Shown here: positions 63,820 through 64,000 of the stretch, in pieces
Layout: every line of letters starts with the position of its first letter
How positions within the stretch are numbered: position 1 is the stretch's first letter
Source of the DNA: Vibrio penaeicida
Lineage (GTDB): Bacteria; Pseudomonadota; Gammaproteobacteria; Enterobacterales; Vibrionaceae
DNA length: 64,000 nt
Assembly: GCF_019977755.1 (NCBI RefSeq)
Contig: NZ_AP025145.1
Location: 1,116,001-1,180,000, forward strand
Direction: 5' to 3'
Translations under genes and position numbers: made by a program
Notes under the pieces: model-generated
Seen by the model: the letters and a program-made list of their open reading frames with translations, nothing else
Told to the model about the DNA's origin: nothing
Database searches by the model: none

Positions 63820-64000
63820 TTAATATGCGCCCTTATTCACTGGAATTAACAAGCGCTTTATCAAAGTGTTAAGAACCAATCCTAACGTCAAAAAACTGAG
63901 CAATGGTAAGAGAACCCATAGCCATGGATGTGCATTAGGTGTTAATTCAAAACCCCACTTCATCAGGCTTGCGACACTTGCTTCAGCGCCAAAGCTTGCG
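63820..64000 (-). CDS. C-terminal part of a membrane protein, possibly an FtsX/YbbP-type permease
   Basis: An open frame enters from beyond the right edge and ends at TAA (63820-63822), giving 60 residues. It contains ASFGAEASVASLMKWGFELT, a hydrophobic helix PWLWVLLPLLSFLTLGLVLN and a basic tail (KRLLIP) ending NKGAY. The last-helix pattern with PWLW resembles the C-terminus of FtsX-like ABC permeases such as YbbP. The start lies outside the window, so the assignment is weak. Confidence 0.5.
   Translation of the reverse strand, partial: ASFGAEASVASLMKWGFELTPNAHPWLWVLLPLLSFLTLGLVLNTLIKRLLIPVNKGAY

Overview
The window looks like one stretch of a Vibrionaceae genome (low to moderate G+C, ordinary Vibrio codon use, Vibrio-restricted families such as DUF2861, DUF3069, DUF3319 and the DUF3404 sensor). 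From memory, pntA-pntB / vxrA-B-C-D-E / lipoprotein / yciH / DUF3319 / ddl follows the Vibrio cholerae chromosome II order around VCA0563-VCA0572, so a second-chromosome location is likely but not proven. I see no rRNA, tRNA, CRISPR array or prophage. One complete insertion sequence is present.

Layout. 1-9.5 kb: truncated FabH-type synthase, fructokinase, a thiol-switch ArsR/HlyU-like regulator followed by a two-gene RND efflux operon, an orphan pxpA, galE and a 25-residue membrane microprotein. 9.6-14 kb: Fur-box TonB receptor cut by an IS3-family element (CTAA target duplication), followed by a lipoprotein with two HmuY-like haem-binding repeats. 14-23 kb: LysR regulator, Pat protein acetyltransferase, SPOR lipoprotein, ddl, a Cre-like recombinase, DUF3319, yciH and a lipoprotein. 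23-31 kb: the cell-wall-stress two-component operon vxrABCDE (including yoaH, 47 codons) and pntAB. 31-38 kb: a ComFB / HlyU-family pair between diguanylate cyclases, a cold-shock protein, SelO, a DUF3069 protein and an OmpA-type porin. 38-47 kb: chemoreceptor, a second TonB receptor with a divergent AraC regulator, modBC lacking modA, and cobQ. 46.7-52.5 kb: YgiW-type protein, small outer-membrane protein, retropepsin-like lipoprotein, aromatic aminotransferase, and nrdDG with two NrdR-like boxes and a perfect FNR box.

52.5-63.5 kb is the most interesting block. It holds a secreted EEP-type nuclease, a DctB/DctD-like histidine kinase and sigma-54 activator, a periplasmic glycerophosphodiester phosphodiesterase, and a PhnD-PhnC-PhnE-PhnE transporter. 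The phosphodiesterase gene and phnD each have a sigma-54 -24/-12 promoter, and a shared 20-bp motif lies upstream of both. The likely reading is one inducible organophosphorus-scavenging regulon controlled by the adjacent two-component system, whose activator carries GAFTSA instead of GAFTGA. A FAD oxidoreductase gene converges on it.

The right end carries a cluster of DnaA boxes beside an AT-rich tract and the 3' end of a membrane-protein gene that leaves the window.
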